Shown: positions 1 through 7,040 of the stretch, one piece after another
Layout of the letters: every line of letters begins with the position of its first letter
How positions within the stretch are numbered: the stretch's first letter is position 1
Assembly: GCA_021810985.1 (NCBI GenBank)
Contig: JAJZQA010000055.1
Span: 1-10,197 of the forward strand
Length of the DNA: 10,197 nt
Direction: 5' to 3'
Source of the DNA: Deltaproteobacteria bacterium
Lineage (GTDB): Bacteria; Desulfobacterota; Desulfuromonadia; Geobacterales; Geobacteraceae
Notes under the pieces: model-generated
What the model saw: the letters and a program-made list of their open reading frames with translations, nothing else
Told to the model about the DNA's origin: nothing
Databases searched by the model: none
Translations under genes and position numbers: made by a program

Positions 1-2
1 CC

Positions 3-875
3 CTCCAGGCTTCACTGGTGCGAGCGGTTGAAGGAGAGATTATCACCATCAGTATCCGTCCGGACCTGACCTTTCCGTCCGGACTCGAGGAAATGGGGCT
101 TGATCCGGACACGGCCGGGAGTTTCCGGTCACTGGGAGCCCCCGGAGCAGGACTGGTCCTTTTTGTATCCTGGAACCGCGGCGAGCGCGACCGCTTACTC
201 GATCTGTTCCTGCAGGAAATCGATACGGCGGGCAGGAATGTCGTACTTCTGGGAAATGGCATCGGCAAAGGCACGTTAACGTACCCCCGTATTCCTCTTC
301 AGCCTGAAGCGCAGGAAGAGCTTGAAACGGCGCTCGCCGCCCTTCGCGACCATGCGCCAAATCTCCTGGTCGTTGACGATGCATCGACTAACCATGCTTT
401 CCTCACGGCCTGGAAAACGGCAATGCAGGGTACTCTCGTGGTTGCCGGGATTTCACGTGACGGGCTTGGCGGGGCCTTTGACCAGCTCATCCAGCAACTC
501 CGGGTTAACCGGGCACTTCCCGCGGGGATCAGGGGAATCGTCTCTTTCACCAGCGTCAAGACCCTCTGCGAGACCTGCCGCAATAATTCAAGCAACGCGG
601 TATCTGGTCAGGGTCAGCCTGGCTCCGGAGCGGATTTTCATGCTCAGGGCTGCCCGGCCTGCCGTTATTCAGGATTTGGCGGAAAGAAATTTCTGCTGGA
701 TGTACTGCCCTTTGATCCGGCTTTGCGGGAGTTGCTGGCCACGGCCAGGGAGAGCGCTGATCTCTTCTCCCACCTGGAGAAGAAGGGATTTCGCGGCATA
801 CCCGAGAAACTGGACGACTTGCTTCGCGGCGGGGAAATCTCCCTGGAAGAATATCAGGCCGCGCTGCCCCGGTAA
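3..875 (+). CDS. GspE/PilB-family ATPase homologue, degenerate, C-terminal part (5' end outside window)
   Basis: The frame is open to the left edge, so the first GTG (18) is probably internal. The opening residues (ASLVRAVEGEIITISIRP) resemble the stretch just before the ATP site in PilB/GspE, and the order of blocks afterwards follows that family. The nucleotide-binding residues are gone. Counting from the GTG, the Walker A position (GPTGSGKST in PilB) reads SWNRGERDR (51-59). The Walker B region reads NLLVVDDAST (115-124) in place of the usual DPDIIMVGEIRD-like sequence. The His-box region reads QGTLVVAGIS (137-146) without the histidine. The zinc tetracysteine is kept as CETC (184-187) and CPAC (212-215), followed by a typical 'GFGGKKFLLDVLPFDPALRELL'-like tail. 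It lies 29 bp upstream of pilT on the same strand and is probably cotranscribed with it. I infer a non-hydrolysing structural or regulatory relative of pilus/secretion ATPases. No frameshift or stop suggests a pseudogene. Confidence 0.8.
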   Translation, partial: LQASLVRAVEGEIITISIRPDLTFPSGLEEMGLDPDTAGSFRSLGAPGAGLVLFVSWNRGERDRLLDLFLQEIDTAGRNVVLLGNGIGKGTLTYPRIPLQPEAQEELETALAALRDHAPNLLVVDDASTNHAFLTAWKTAMQGTLVVAGISRDGLGGAFDQLIQQLRVNRALPAGIRGIVSFTSVKTLCETCRNNSSNAVSGQGQPGSGADFHAQGCPACRYSGFGGKKFLLDVLPFDPALRELLATARESADLFSHLEKKGFRGIPEKLDDLLRGGEISLEEYQAALPR

Positions 876-904
876 CAGGACGAAAGGTAACGGAGAAATA
901 ATCC

Positions 905-1984
905 ATGGCACGAATAGACGCACTTTTCAAAATGATGCAAGAACAAAAGGCTTCCGACCTGCACCTGAGCACCGGTTCGCCCCCCATTTTCCGCCTGCAT
1001 GGCGAGATGGTCCGCCTTAACTTCAAATCACTCTCCCATGAAGAGTTGAAGGTTATCCTGTATGAAATCCTCACTGAAAAACAGCGCAACGATTTCGAGG
1101 CAAAAAAGGATCTGGATTTTGCCTATGCCATCCCGGGCATGGCCCGCTTCCGTGGCAACATTTTCATGCAGCACAAGGGGATCGGCGCGGTCTTCCGCAT
1201 CATCCCGAGCAAGATCCTGACCGCCGATGATCTCAATCTTCCGGAAGGCGTCCGGAAGATGACCCTGCTGAAGAAAGGGCTGGTGCTCGTGACCGGCCCG
1301 ACCGGTTCGGGAAAGTCCACCACCCTGGCCGCCATGATCGATCTGATCAATTCCACCCGGAAAGAGCACATCCTGACGCTGGAGGATCCTCTCGAGTTCA
1401 TCCATGAAAACAAGGAGTCTCTGCTGAACCAACGGCAAATCGGCGAACATTCGGAGAGCTTTACCGCGGCACTCCGGGCAGCACTGCGCGAAGACCCGGA
1501 TGTAATACTGGTCGGCGAGATGCGTGACCTGGAAACCATCAGCCTCGCCATGACCGCCGCCGAAACAGGTCACCTGGTGTTCGGCACCCTTCACACCAAC
1601 TCAGCGTCAAAGACCATCGACCGGATCATTGATGCCTTTCCCCGGGATGGTCAGGAACAGATCCGGACGATGTTGTCAGAATCGCTCAAGGGCGTTGTCT
1701 GCCAGCAACTGCTGAAGACCGTCGATGGCAAAGGAAGGGTAGCCGCGATGGAAATCATGGTCGGAACCCCGGCAGTCGCAAACCTGATCCGCGAAGGGAA
1801 AACCTTTCAGATCCCCTCCATCATCCAGACCGCCAAAAAGGACGGCATGCAGCTCATGGACCAGCACCTGATCGACCTTTTGAAAACCAAACGGGTCGCG
1901 CCGGAAGAAGCCTACCGCTGTGCCCAGGAAAAGAAACAGTTCGAGCAGTATCTTCCGGATCAGGCGGCGAATTCGGCGCTGTAA
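905..1984 (+). CDS. pilT: Type IV pilus retraction ATPase PilT
   Basis: This 359-residue cytoplasmic hexameric motor powers depolymerisation of type IV pili (twitching, DNA uptake, surface sensing). All family motifs are visible: an N-terminal PAS-like half with the ASDLHLSTGSPP signature (16-27), Walker A GPTGSGKST (131-139), Asp box EDPLEF (160-165), Walker B EDPDVILVGEMRD (196-208, catalytic E205), and His box TGHLVFGTLHT (221-231). The C-terminal retraction motif region VANLIREGK (291-299) corresponds to the AIRNLIRE box that marks PilT rather than PilB. The GMQLMDQHLIDL segment near 314-325 is also typical. The ATG at 905 is preceded by GGAG at 892-895 with a somewhat long 9-nt gap. It follows the degenerate PilB-like gene in an apparent two-gene operon. 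Genomes of this group usually carry several pilT paralogues, so which one this is cannot be decided from sequence alone. Confidence 0.95.
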   Translation: MARIDALFKMMQEQKASDLHLSTGSPPIFRLHGEMVRLNFKSLSHEELKVILYEILTEKQRNDFEAKKDLDFAYAIPGMARFRGNIFMQHKGIGAVFRIIPSKILTADDLNLPEGVRKMTLLKKGLVLVTGPTGSGKSTTLAAMIDLINSTRKEHILTLEDPLEFIHENKESLLNQRQIGEHSESFTAALRAALREDPDVILVGEMRDLETISLAMTAAETGHLVFGTLHTNSASKTIDRIIDAFPRDGQEQIRTMLSESLKGVVCQQLLKTVDGKGRVAAMEIMVGTPAVANLIREGKTFQIPSIIQTAKKDGMQLMDQHLIDLLKTKRVAPEEAYRCAQEKKQFEQYLPDQAANSAL

Positions 1985-1996
1985 ACATGGTATAGG

Positions 1997-2032
1997 ACGG
2001 GCCCGCTTTCTCACCTAAGAAATCCGGGCCGT
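1997..2032. terminator. Possible stem-loop in the pilT / amidase convergent gap
   Basis: ACGGGCCCG (1997-2005) can pair with CGGGCCGT (2025-2032) if one G is bulged. It lies between two convergent stop codons (1984 and 2059), where a bidirectional terminator would be expected. There is no T-tract on either side, so the assignment is weak. Confidence 0.3.
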
Positions 2033-2058
2033 GCCACACCTGCGAACTACCTTGATTT

Positions 2059-2883
2059 TCAGGACAGTTCATAGAGTTCGGGCCGCCGGTCAGCAAGTAC
2101 CCGCATCCGCGAACGCAGTTCATCTACCTCACGCAGATCAATACTGGCGGTAAGGAGTTCATCTTCCGTTTCACCCGCCTCCAACACCAGTTTTCCCCAG
2201 GGATCGACCAGTAGGGACGTGCCGAAATACCGGACCACCCCGGCCGGGCCGAAATCCTCGTTCCCGACCCGGTTGACACCGGCCAGAAACATCTGATTCT
2301 CAATGGCCCGGGCCCGTGACAGCACCTGCCAGTGATCGCGCCGCGGATCGGGAAAGGCCGCCGGAGCAAGCACCAGTCGAACGCCCTGGAGCGCATAGCT
2401 GCGAAACAGCTCGGGAAAGCGAAGATCGTAGCAAACGGAGAGGCCGATCTTTCCCCAGGGAGTGTGCACCACGGTCAGCGAATCCCCGGCCGCCAGGTGC
2501 CGGTCTTCGTGCAGCAGACTGAACAGGTGCACCTTCCGATAGACCCCTGCCCGCTTGCCTTCGGCGCTAAAGAGGATCGAGGTATTGGCGATCCGGCCAT
2601 CGTCGGTCACCATCGGCAGGGAACCATTGATCCAGATGCGATGGCGCCGCGCCAGTTCCGCCACCTGCTCGATTACCTCTTCGTGCTCCCGCGACTTTTC
2701 CGCAAGGTAGGACCAGTCAAAGCCGGTGGTCCACATCTCAGGAAAGCAGACCAGGTCGCTCCCCCGCCGCACCGCCTCGGCGATCAGCGTTTCAGCCTTG
2801 TCCAGATTCTCTTGGGGTCGGCGACACGCGACCCCCATCTGGGCAAGGGCAATAGTTAGTCGTGAATTATCTGAATTCGGCAC
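2059..2883 (-). CDS. Carbon-nitrogen hydrolase (nitrilase superfamily, omega-amidase/Nit-like)
   Basis: A cytoplasmic amidase of the nitrilase fold that hydrolyses a C-N amide bond through a Glu-Lys-Cys triad. Counting from an upstream in-frame ATG at 2910, the triad is E58 (CFPEMW), K126 (YRKVHLF) and C160 (SVCYDLRFPELFR). HE at 134-135 fits the second conserved glutamate. The nucleophile context CYDLRFPELFR and the short length resemble omega-amidase (YafV/Nit2) enzymes, which deamidate alpha-ketoglutaramate-type products, but the substrate is inferred only. I chose the GTG at 2883 (274 aa) because GGGGGAG (2889-2895) sits 5 nt upstream of it, whereas the ATG at 2910 (283 aa) has no visible ribosome binding site and adds nine non-conserved residues. 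The gene is monocistronic or weakly linked to the transporter upstream, and it converges on pilT. Confidence 0.9.
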   Translation of the reverse strand: MPNSDNSRLTIALAQMGVACRRPQENLDKAETLIAEAVRRGSDLVCFPEMWTTGFDWSYLAEKSREHEEVIEQVAELARRHRIWINGSLPMVTDDGRIANTSILFSAEGKRAGVYRKVHLFSLLHEDRHLAAGDSLTVVHTPWGKIGLSVCYDLRFPELFRSYALQGVRLVLAPAAFPDPRRDHWQVLSRARAIENQMFLAGVNRVGNEDFGPAGVVRYFGTSLLVDPWGKLVLEAGETEDELLTASIDLREVDELRSRMRVLADRRPELYELS

Positions 2884-2958
2884 AAATTCTCCCCCTGCCA
2901 ATTTTCCCATGGATTAGAGTCATTGCAAGTACAGCGAGGTGCCTGCTCTTCTGATAGA

Positions 2959-2964
2959 ATTATA
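2959..2964 (-). promoter_or_regulatory. Possible -10 element for the amidase gene
   Basis: A perfect TATAAT is read on the minus strand (2964 to 2959), about 75 nt upstream of the GTG at 2883. No good -35 hexamer lies 16-18 nt further upstream, where the sequence falls inside the dispersed repeat, and there is no extended -10 TG. It is the only strong -10-like site in the gap, so it is kept at low confidence. Confidence 0.3.
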
Positions 2965-3087
2965 CCTACTCCAGATCAAGGATGATCTCAAGGCGGCGAG
3001 GATTGAGGCTGCAAGCTTACTGAAGAGGACGTTGAGCAGCCGAAACGAACCAACGCAGAGAGGGACTTGATATGGAATTGGAATTAC
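2963..3087 (+). repeat. Dispersed repeat, copy A (about 125 bp, unidentified)
   Basis: This copy matches 8056-8182 in the same orientation. My hand alignment gives about 15 substitutions and two single-base gaps over 127 columns, near 87% identity. Both copies contain AGATCA-AGGA-TGATCT, a 6-bp inverted repeat with a 4-nt spacer (2973-2988 here). The 3' edge covers the stop codon of the EamA transporter gene (TAA, 3084-3086). It fills most of the 200-bp gap between the amidase and transporter genes, which otherwise holds only the TATAAT noted separately. The origin is unknown: a short MITE-like element or a decayed piece of a duplicated gene. Confidence 0.75.
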
Positions 3088-3947
3088 GCCCGGAGCAGGA
3101 CCAGGGAAACAACGGTAAGGACTATACCGCTAATGCCGAGAACTGTCGGACGCTCCCGGTAAAGGATAATCGACAGGACCACAGCGACCACGAAGTGCAT
3201 GCTGGTGATGACCGTCACTAGGGACAGGGGCCCCCGTGAAAGGGCCTCCAGGTACGCATAGTAGCCCACCACATTGAGAATTCCCATGGTGCAGCCGATG
3301 CGCAGAGCGGTAGCGCGTCCGGCCGCGACCTGCCCCCGCCGTCTCGCCGGCTCGCCCAACCCGGCGGCAAACAGGGTGGAAAGGCCATAGGACACCGCCA
3401 TGAAGGCGACCTTGTCGGTCCCGAGGGCGGCATAGCGACTGGAAACGGCCGCCCCTGCACCGGCCAGGATTGCCGCGGCCACGAACAGCAAACCCCGAGA
3501 CGATTTCCAGGAAGTCTTACCATCCCCCCCCCGTTCGCGGGCAATAACGAGTACCGCGGCCAGCGCCAGAACCAGGCCAAGCTGCTGACTGCCACTGACC
3601 TGCTCATGGAAAAAGAGGAATGAAATCACCACCACGAGAACCGCATCAAGTCTGATAAGCGGGTAAGCGATGCGGGCAGGGATGGTTTTCAGGGCTTCAA
3701 TGTGAGTAACCGTGGCCAGGAGAAATGCCAGGCTGTTGGCAAGGCCGATCAGCAGCAGGAAGGGAAGATCCGGAACAGCCGCACCCCTCAGAAAAAAAAC
3801 CGCGGCACTGATGACGGTGACCGTGGCCATGAAGGACAGGGTGGTCATGGTAGTATCGCAGGATTTTTCCGCGGCAACTTTATAAAAAAAACGCTGGACG
3901 CCCATCAACAGCAGAGCGGCCAGTGCAAAAGAAAACCAGCCGGTCAT
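3084..3947 (-). CDS. EamA/DMT-family membrane transporter
   Basis: A 287-residue inner-membrane protein with about ten hydrophobic segments in two homologous halves. The first half runs from WFSFALAALLLMGVQRFFY to VLALAAVLVIA, and the second from GLLFVAAAILAGAGAAV to VLTVVSLVLL. A short charged linker (ERGGDGKTSWKSSRG) joins them. The conserved drug/metabolite-transporter block 'IEALKTIPARIAYPLIRLDAV' precedes the fourth helix. Members export metabolites, amino acids or drugs, and the substrate cannot be told here. I chose the ATG at 3947 because AGGTGG (3953-3958) lies 5 nt upstream; the GTG at 3956 overlaps that site. Three long homopolymers lie in the frame: G9 in the linker (3524-3532) and two T8 runs (3792-3799 and 3884-3891, coding-strand sense). 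The frame is intact in this sequence. The stop codon lies inside repeat copy A, and no terminator is visible downstream. Confidence 0.88.
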   Translation of the reverse strand: MTGWFSFALAALLLMGVQRFFYKVAAEKSCDTTMTTLSFMATVTVISAAVFFLRGAAVPDLPFLLLIGLANSLAFLLATVTHIEALKTIPARIAYPLIRLDAVLVVVISFLFFHEQVSGSQQLGLVLALAAVLVIARERGGDGKTSWKSSRGLLFVAAAILAGAGAAVSSRYAALGTDKVAFMAVSYGLSTLFAAGLGEPARRRGQVAAGRATALRIGCTMGILNVVGYYAYLEALSRGPLSLVTVITSMHFVVAVVLSIILYRERPTVLGISGIVLTVVSLVLLRA

Positions 3948-4050
3948 GAAAGCCACCTCGAATCGGAAATCTACTGCTCAGCGTGCTTGTTCGCTTCCTA
4001 CAAATAAGCGCATTTTCACTGCATTGCAAGGTGAATCCCGCCGCCGTGCG

Positions 4051-4079
4051 TTGACTTTTCCCGCAGGCTGTGGAATCAT
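4051..4079 (+). promoter_or_regulatory. Possible sigma70 promoter giving a leaderless PHP mRNA
   Basis: TTGACT (4051-4056; 5 of 6 matches to consensus) and AATCAT (4074-4079; 4 of 6) are separated by exactly 17 nt. Six nucleotides after the -10 box comes the A of the ATG at 4086, so the predicted transcription start coincides with the start codon. The -10 match is modest. Confidence 0.4.
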
Positions 4080-4085
4080 GGCCCT

Positions 4086-4811
4086 ATGAAAATCATTGCC
4101 GATCTCCACACACACACCGTGGCCTCTGGCCATGCCTACTCCACTGTCAACGAGATGGCCCAGGAGGCGTGCCGCAAAGGTCTGCAGGCCCTTGCCCTGA
4201 CCGATCACGGACCGGCCCTGCCGGGCGGCCCGCACCTCTATCATTTCGGCGCCATGCGCTTCATTCCCGCCTGGATTGCCGGAGTCCGGATCCTGCGCGG
4301 CGTCGAGGCAAATATCATTGACCGCGAAGGCTCCCTGGATATGCCGGACAGCTACCTGGCCCGGCTCGATTTTGCCATGGCCGCCTTTCATGAGGATTGC
4401 GGTTTCAATGATCAGGGCATTGACAATAATACCGAAGCGGTTCTCCGGGCTATGCGGAATCCACGCATCAACGCCATTGCCCATTCCGGTAACCCGGCCT
4501 TTCCGGTCCACCTCGAAAAGCTCGTTCAGGGAGCAGTCGAAACCGGAACGGCACTGGAGATCAACAACTCTTCCTTTGCCCTGAGCCGGTCTGGCAGCAG
4601 ACCCTATTGCGAACAACTGGCGCTGTTGATTGCGCGTGCCGGGGCAATGGTTGTGGTGGGGAGTGATGCGCATATCGCCCAAGGCGTGGGCGAATTCGGC
4701 AATGCGCTTGCGGTTCTCGAAAAGGCGGGGATTCGCGGCGAACAGGTTGCGAACTCCTCGTACAAGAGGCTGATGGCCTTCCTCGGGTTGGAAGAAGCGC
4801 CGGAAAGGTAA
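4086..4811 (+). CDS. PHP-domain phosphoesterase, YcdX-like
   Basis: A 241-residue stand-alone PHP (polymerase and histidinol phosphatase) protein, close to the 245 residues of E. coli YcdX, a trinuclear-zinc phosphatase. All metal-ligand positions of that subfamily are visible: H8 and H10 in DLHTHT, H16 in SGHAYST, H41 in TDHGP, E74 in GVEANI, H102 in AFHEDCG, H133 in AHSGNP, and D194/H196 in GSDAH. It is likely a soluble metal-dependent phosphatase or phosphodiesterase; the physiological substrate is unknown for the family. No Shine-Dalgarno is seen at a usual distance upstream, and the nearest promoter-like hexamers would place the transcript start on the ATG. It is transcribed divergently from the EamA gene (138-bp gap) and converges on the histidine kinase gene (26-bp gap with no visible terminator). 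Confidence 0.9.
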   Translation: MKIIADLHTHTVASGHAYSTVNEMAQEACRKGLQALALTDHGPALPGGPHLYHFGAMRFIPAWIAGVRILRGVEANIIDREGSLDMPDSYLARLDFAMAAFHEDCGFNDQGIDNNTEAVLRAMRNPRINAIAHSGNPAFPVHLEKLVQGAVETGTALEINNSSFALSRSGSRPYCEQLALLIARAGAMVVVGSDAHIAQGVGEFGNALAVLEKAGIRGEQVANSSYKRLMAFLGLEEAPER

Positions 4812-4837
4812 TAAAAACGGCGAAGTGACGGTTATTT

Positions 4838-7039
4838 TCAGTTCCTGGTCCGGTCGAGGATTTCCCGTATCTTTGCCATGAGCTCTTCCGGAGGCTGTGG
4901 CTTAGCGATGAAATCATATTCGCTGCCAATTCCGCTGGAGCCGTTGAGGATCTCGCCGGTATAGCCGCTGGTAAAAAGGACCCTGATGCCGGGCCGGATG
5001 GCCCGGATTCCCGCAAAAGCTTCCTTGCCATTCATCTTCGGCATGATCACGTCCAACACCAGCAGATCGATCACTTCCTGATATTCTTGAAAAAGCTCCT
5101 GTGCCTCCCTGCCGTTTGCGGCCTCGATTACGCTATATCCGCACTCCTCGAAAAGTTCCCTGTTCAGCCTGCGCAAATCGTCATCATCCTCGGCAATCAG
5201 AATGGTTTCCGTCCCGGTTTTCATCGGGCAGGAGCAGGTTGCATCGCTCCGCGTCCCCTCTCCCGGCACCAGCGGAAAGTAGAGGGAGACGTCAGTCCCT
5301 TCTCCCGGCCTGCTGGAAACCCGGATACAGCCGTTCTGCTGCTTGATGATCCCGTAGACGATGGCGAGCCCGAGACCGGTCCCCTTACCCGGTTCCTTTG
5401 TCGTGAAGAAAGGTTCGAAGATTTTTTCCCGGGTATTTTCATCCATGCCGGTTCCGGTGTCCGTCACCGAGATGCGGACATAAGTCCTGCTCTGTTCGGA
5501 GCCGAAAGATTGAGCGGCTTCCACGTCCAGCTCTTCCAGCCCCGTGCTGATAAAGACCAACCCCCCGGATGGCATGGCATCACGGGCATTGGTGACGAGA
5601 TTCATCAGAACCTGTTCAAGTTGACCATCATCGGCCAGGATGATCAGCGGCCGGTCGGCAAGCTCCGTCCTGAATTCAATATCCTCCCTGATCAACCGGG
5701 ACATCAACTTACCCATTTTCTCGATGGCTTCGTTGACATTCACCTGATGCGGATTCGAGATCTGTTTACGGCTGAAGGTCAGGAGACTCCGGGTCAGTCC
5801 CGAGGCTCGCTCCGCCGAGGTAAGAATCTGGGCGGCGAAATGCCGCAAGGGACTATGCTCCTCGGTCTTCATCACCATGAGGTGGCCATAACCGATGATG
5901 GCCGTCATGATATTGTTGAATTCATGAGCCACGCCCCCGGCGAGCTGCCCGATCGCCTCCATTTTCTGGGAGTGATTCAGCTGATTTTCCAGGCGGCGCT
6001 TTTCCTCCTCCGCCCACCTGCGATCGCTGACGTCAGTGGTTGTCCCGGTCATGCGGAGCGGTTTGCCCGACTCATCCCATTCCACGACCTTGCCGCGATC
6101 AAGAATCCATTTCCACCCGCCAGTGCGTGTCCGCATCCGGTACTCGATGGAATAGTGAGGAACGGAACCAAGCAGATGCATCGCTATTTTGGTACGGACG
6201 CCAAAAGCATCCTCCGGGTGGATCAGCTGGAAACCGTCCTGAAAACAGCGGATTACCTCGGAAAGAGTATAACCGAGGATCTCGGCCCAGCGATGACTCA
6301 GTTTGACCTCACCAGTTACAAGTGACCAGTCCCAGAACCCGTCGTTGCTCCCCTCCAGAACAAGGTTCAGCTGCTCTTCACTTTCCCGGAGGCCCTTCTC
6401 CGCCGATTGCACCTCTTCGAGGGTTCGCATCAGCAGGCTGGTTCTCTTTTCAATTTCCCGGTCCATGTCGGACACCAGGCGGTGATTGATGATCAGCTGG
6501 CCGAGACAGTTGCAGTAGACGACCAGAAGCCGCTCATGCCATTCCGTGAAAAAACATGCGTGGGGATGGGAAACATTCAGCACACCGAGGGCTTCGCCGC
6601 CGGGCTGAAAAATAGGGGCACTAATGAGGGAACCGATCGCGTGACCGGGAACCGCCTTGAAACGTTCATCGGAAGAACAGTCACGGCAATGCTGGAGCTT
6701 TTTGGTCTGGACCGCAAGCCCCATGATCCCTTCACCCGTTGAAGCATCGAGGGCAACGGATTGCCGGGTCAGAGCGGTTTCCGGAGTTTCGAGGAGGATA
6801 TCATCCCAGTCAAGCCCGACACAGTTGACGAGTTGGTCTTGCTGGAGGAGAAAAATGGAGCAGCGCTCCATGTCGAGGTTTTCCATCAGCCCCCGCAGGG
6901 CCTTGCGCAGGATGAGTTCAAGGTTGGGAGAGCGAATATCGAGGGAGCTGAGTGTGCTCAGAGCGGAGAAAGAATCGAGCAGATTAATGATCTGATCGTT
7001 CAGCTCGGTAAAAGCCCTGTCCGTCAAACAGCTATCCAT
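4838..7039 (-). CDS. Hybrid sensor histidine kinase (GAF-PAS-HisKA-HATPase-REC)
   Basis: A 733-residue protein without transmembrane segments, hence a cytoplasmic sensor. In order: a GAF domain (about 37-185, with DERFKAV...SLISAPI and ALGVLNVSHP), a helical linker (about 186-225), a PAS domain with PAC (about 221-345), a HisKA dimerisation helix with phospho-acceptor H372 in GGVAHEFNNIM, and a HATPase domain with N box LVTNARDAM (482-489), G1 DTGTGM (527-532), F box EPFFTTK (542-548) and G2 GKGTGLGLAIV (551-561). The C-terminal receiver has acidic pocket E617/D618, phospho-acceptor D663 (VLDVIMPK), T690 and K713. Autophosphorylation on H372 and transfer to D663 are inferred from these residues. 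GGGAG (7046-7050) lies 6 nt before the ATG. The start is one base past the stop of the HDOD gene, so the two are an operon. The ligand is unknown. The GAF domain holds an HCRDC cysteine pair (C118, C121), which might bind metal or sense redox state. Confidence 0.93.
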   Translation of the reverse strand: MDSCLTDRAFTELNDQIINLLDSFSALSTLSSLDIRSPNLELILRKALRGLMENLDMERCSIFLLQQDQLVNCVGLDWDDILLETPETALTRQSVALDASTGEGIMGLAVQTKKLQHCRDCSSDERFKAVPGHAIGSLISAPIFQPGGEALGVLNVSHPHACFFTEWHERLLVVYCNCLGQLIINHRLVSDMDREIEKRTSLLMRTLEEVQSAEKGLRESEEQLNLVLEGSNDGFWDWSLVTGEVKLSHRWAEILGYTLSEVIRCFQDGFQLIHPEDAFGVRTKIAMHLLGSVPHYSIEYRMRTRTGGWKWILDRGKVVEWDESGKPLRMTGTTTDVSDRRWAEEEKRRLENQLNHSQKMEAIGQLAGGVAHEFNNIMTAIIGYGHLMVMKTEEHSPLRHFAAQILTSAERASGLTRSLLTFSRKQISNPHQVNVNEAIEKMGKLMSRLIREDIEFRTELADRPLIILADDGQLEQVLMNLVTNARDAMPSGGLVFISTGLEELDVEAAQSFGSEQSRTYVRISVTDTGTGMDENTREKIFEPFFTTKEPGKGTGLGLAIVYGIIKQQNGCIRVSSRPGEGTDVSLYFPLVPGEGTRSDATCSCPMKTGTETILIAEDDDDLRRLNRELFEECGYSVIEAANGREAQELFQEYQEVIDLLVLDVIMPKMNGKEAFAGIRAIRPGIRVLFTSGYTGEILNGSSGIGSEYDFIAKPQPPEELMAKIREILDRTRN

Positions 7040-7040
7040 T

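Noticed and set aside
4022..4042. Sigma54-like GG-N10-GC upstream of the EamA gene on the minus strand (CGGGATTCACCTTGCAA)
   Set aside because: The -12 half (TTGCA) fits but the -24 half matches TGGCAC poorly, and a single such site is expected by chance. A sigma70-like TTGCAA-17-TATTTG overlaps it and is equally weak.
3978..4682. Long minus-strand open frame (234 codons) opposite the PHP gene
   Set aside because: The plus strand carries a full set of PHP metal-ligand motifs over the same bases; the minus frame has no recognisable motif.
5087..6325. Plus-strand 412-codon open frame inside the kinase gene
   Set aside because: It is antisense to the HisKA/HATPase/REC domains, whose motifs are all intact. 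Codon-structure shadowing in G+C-rich DNA explains the open frame.
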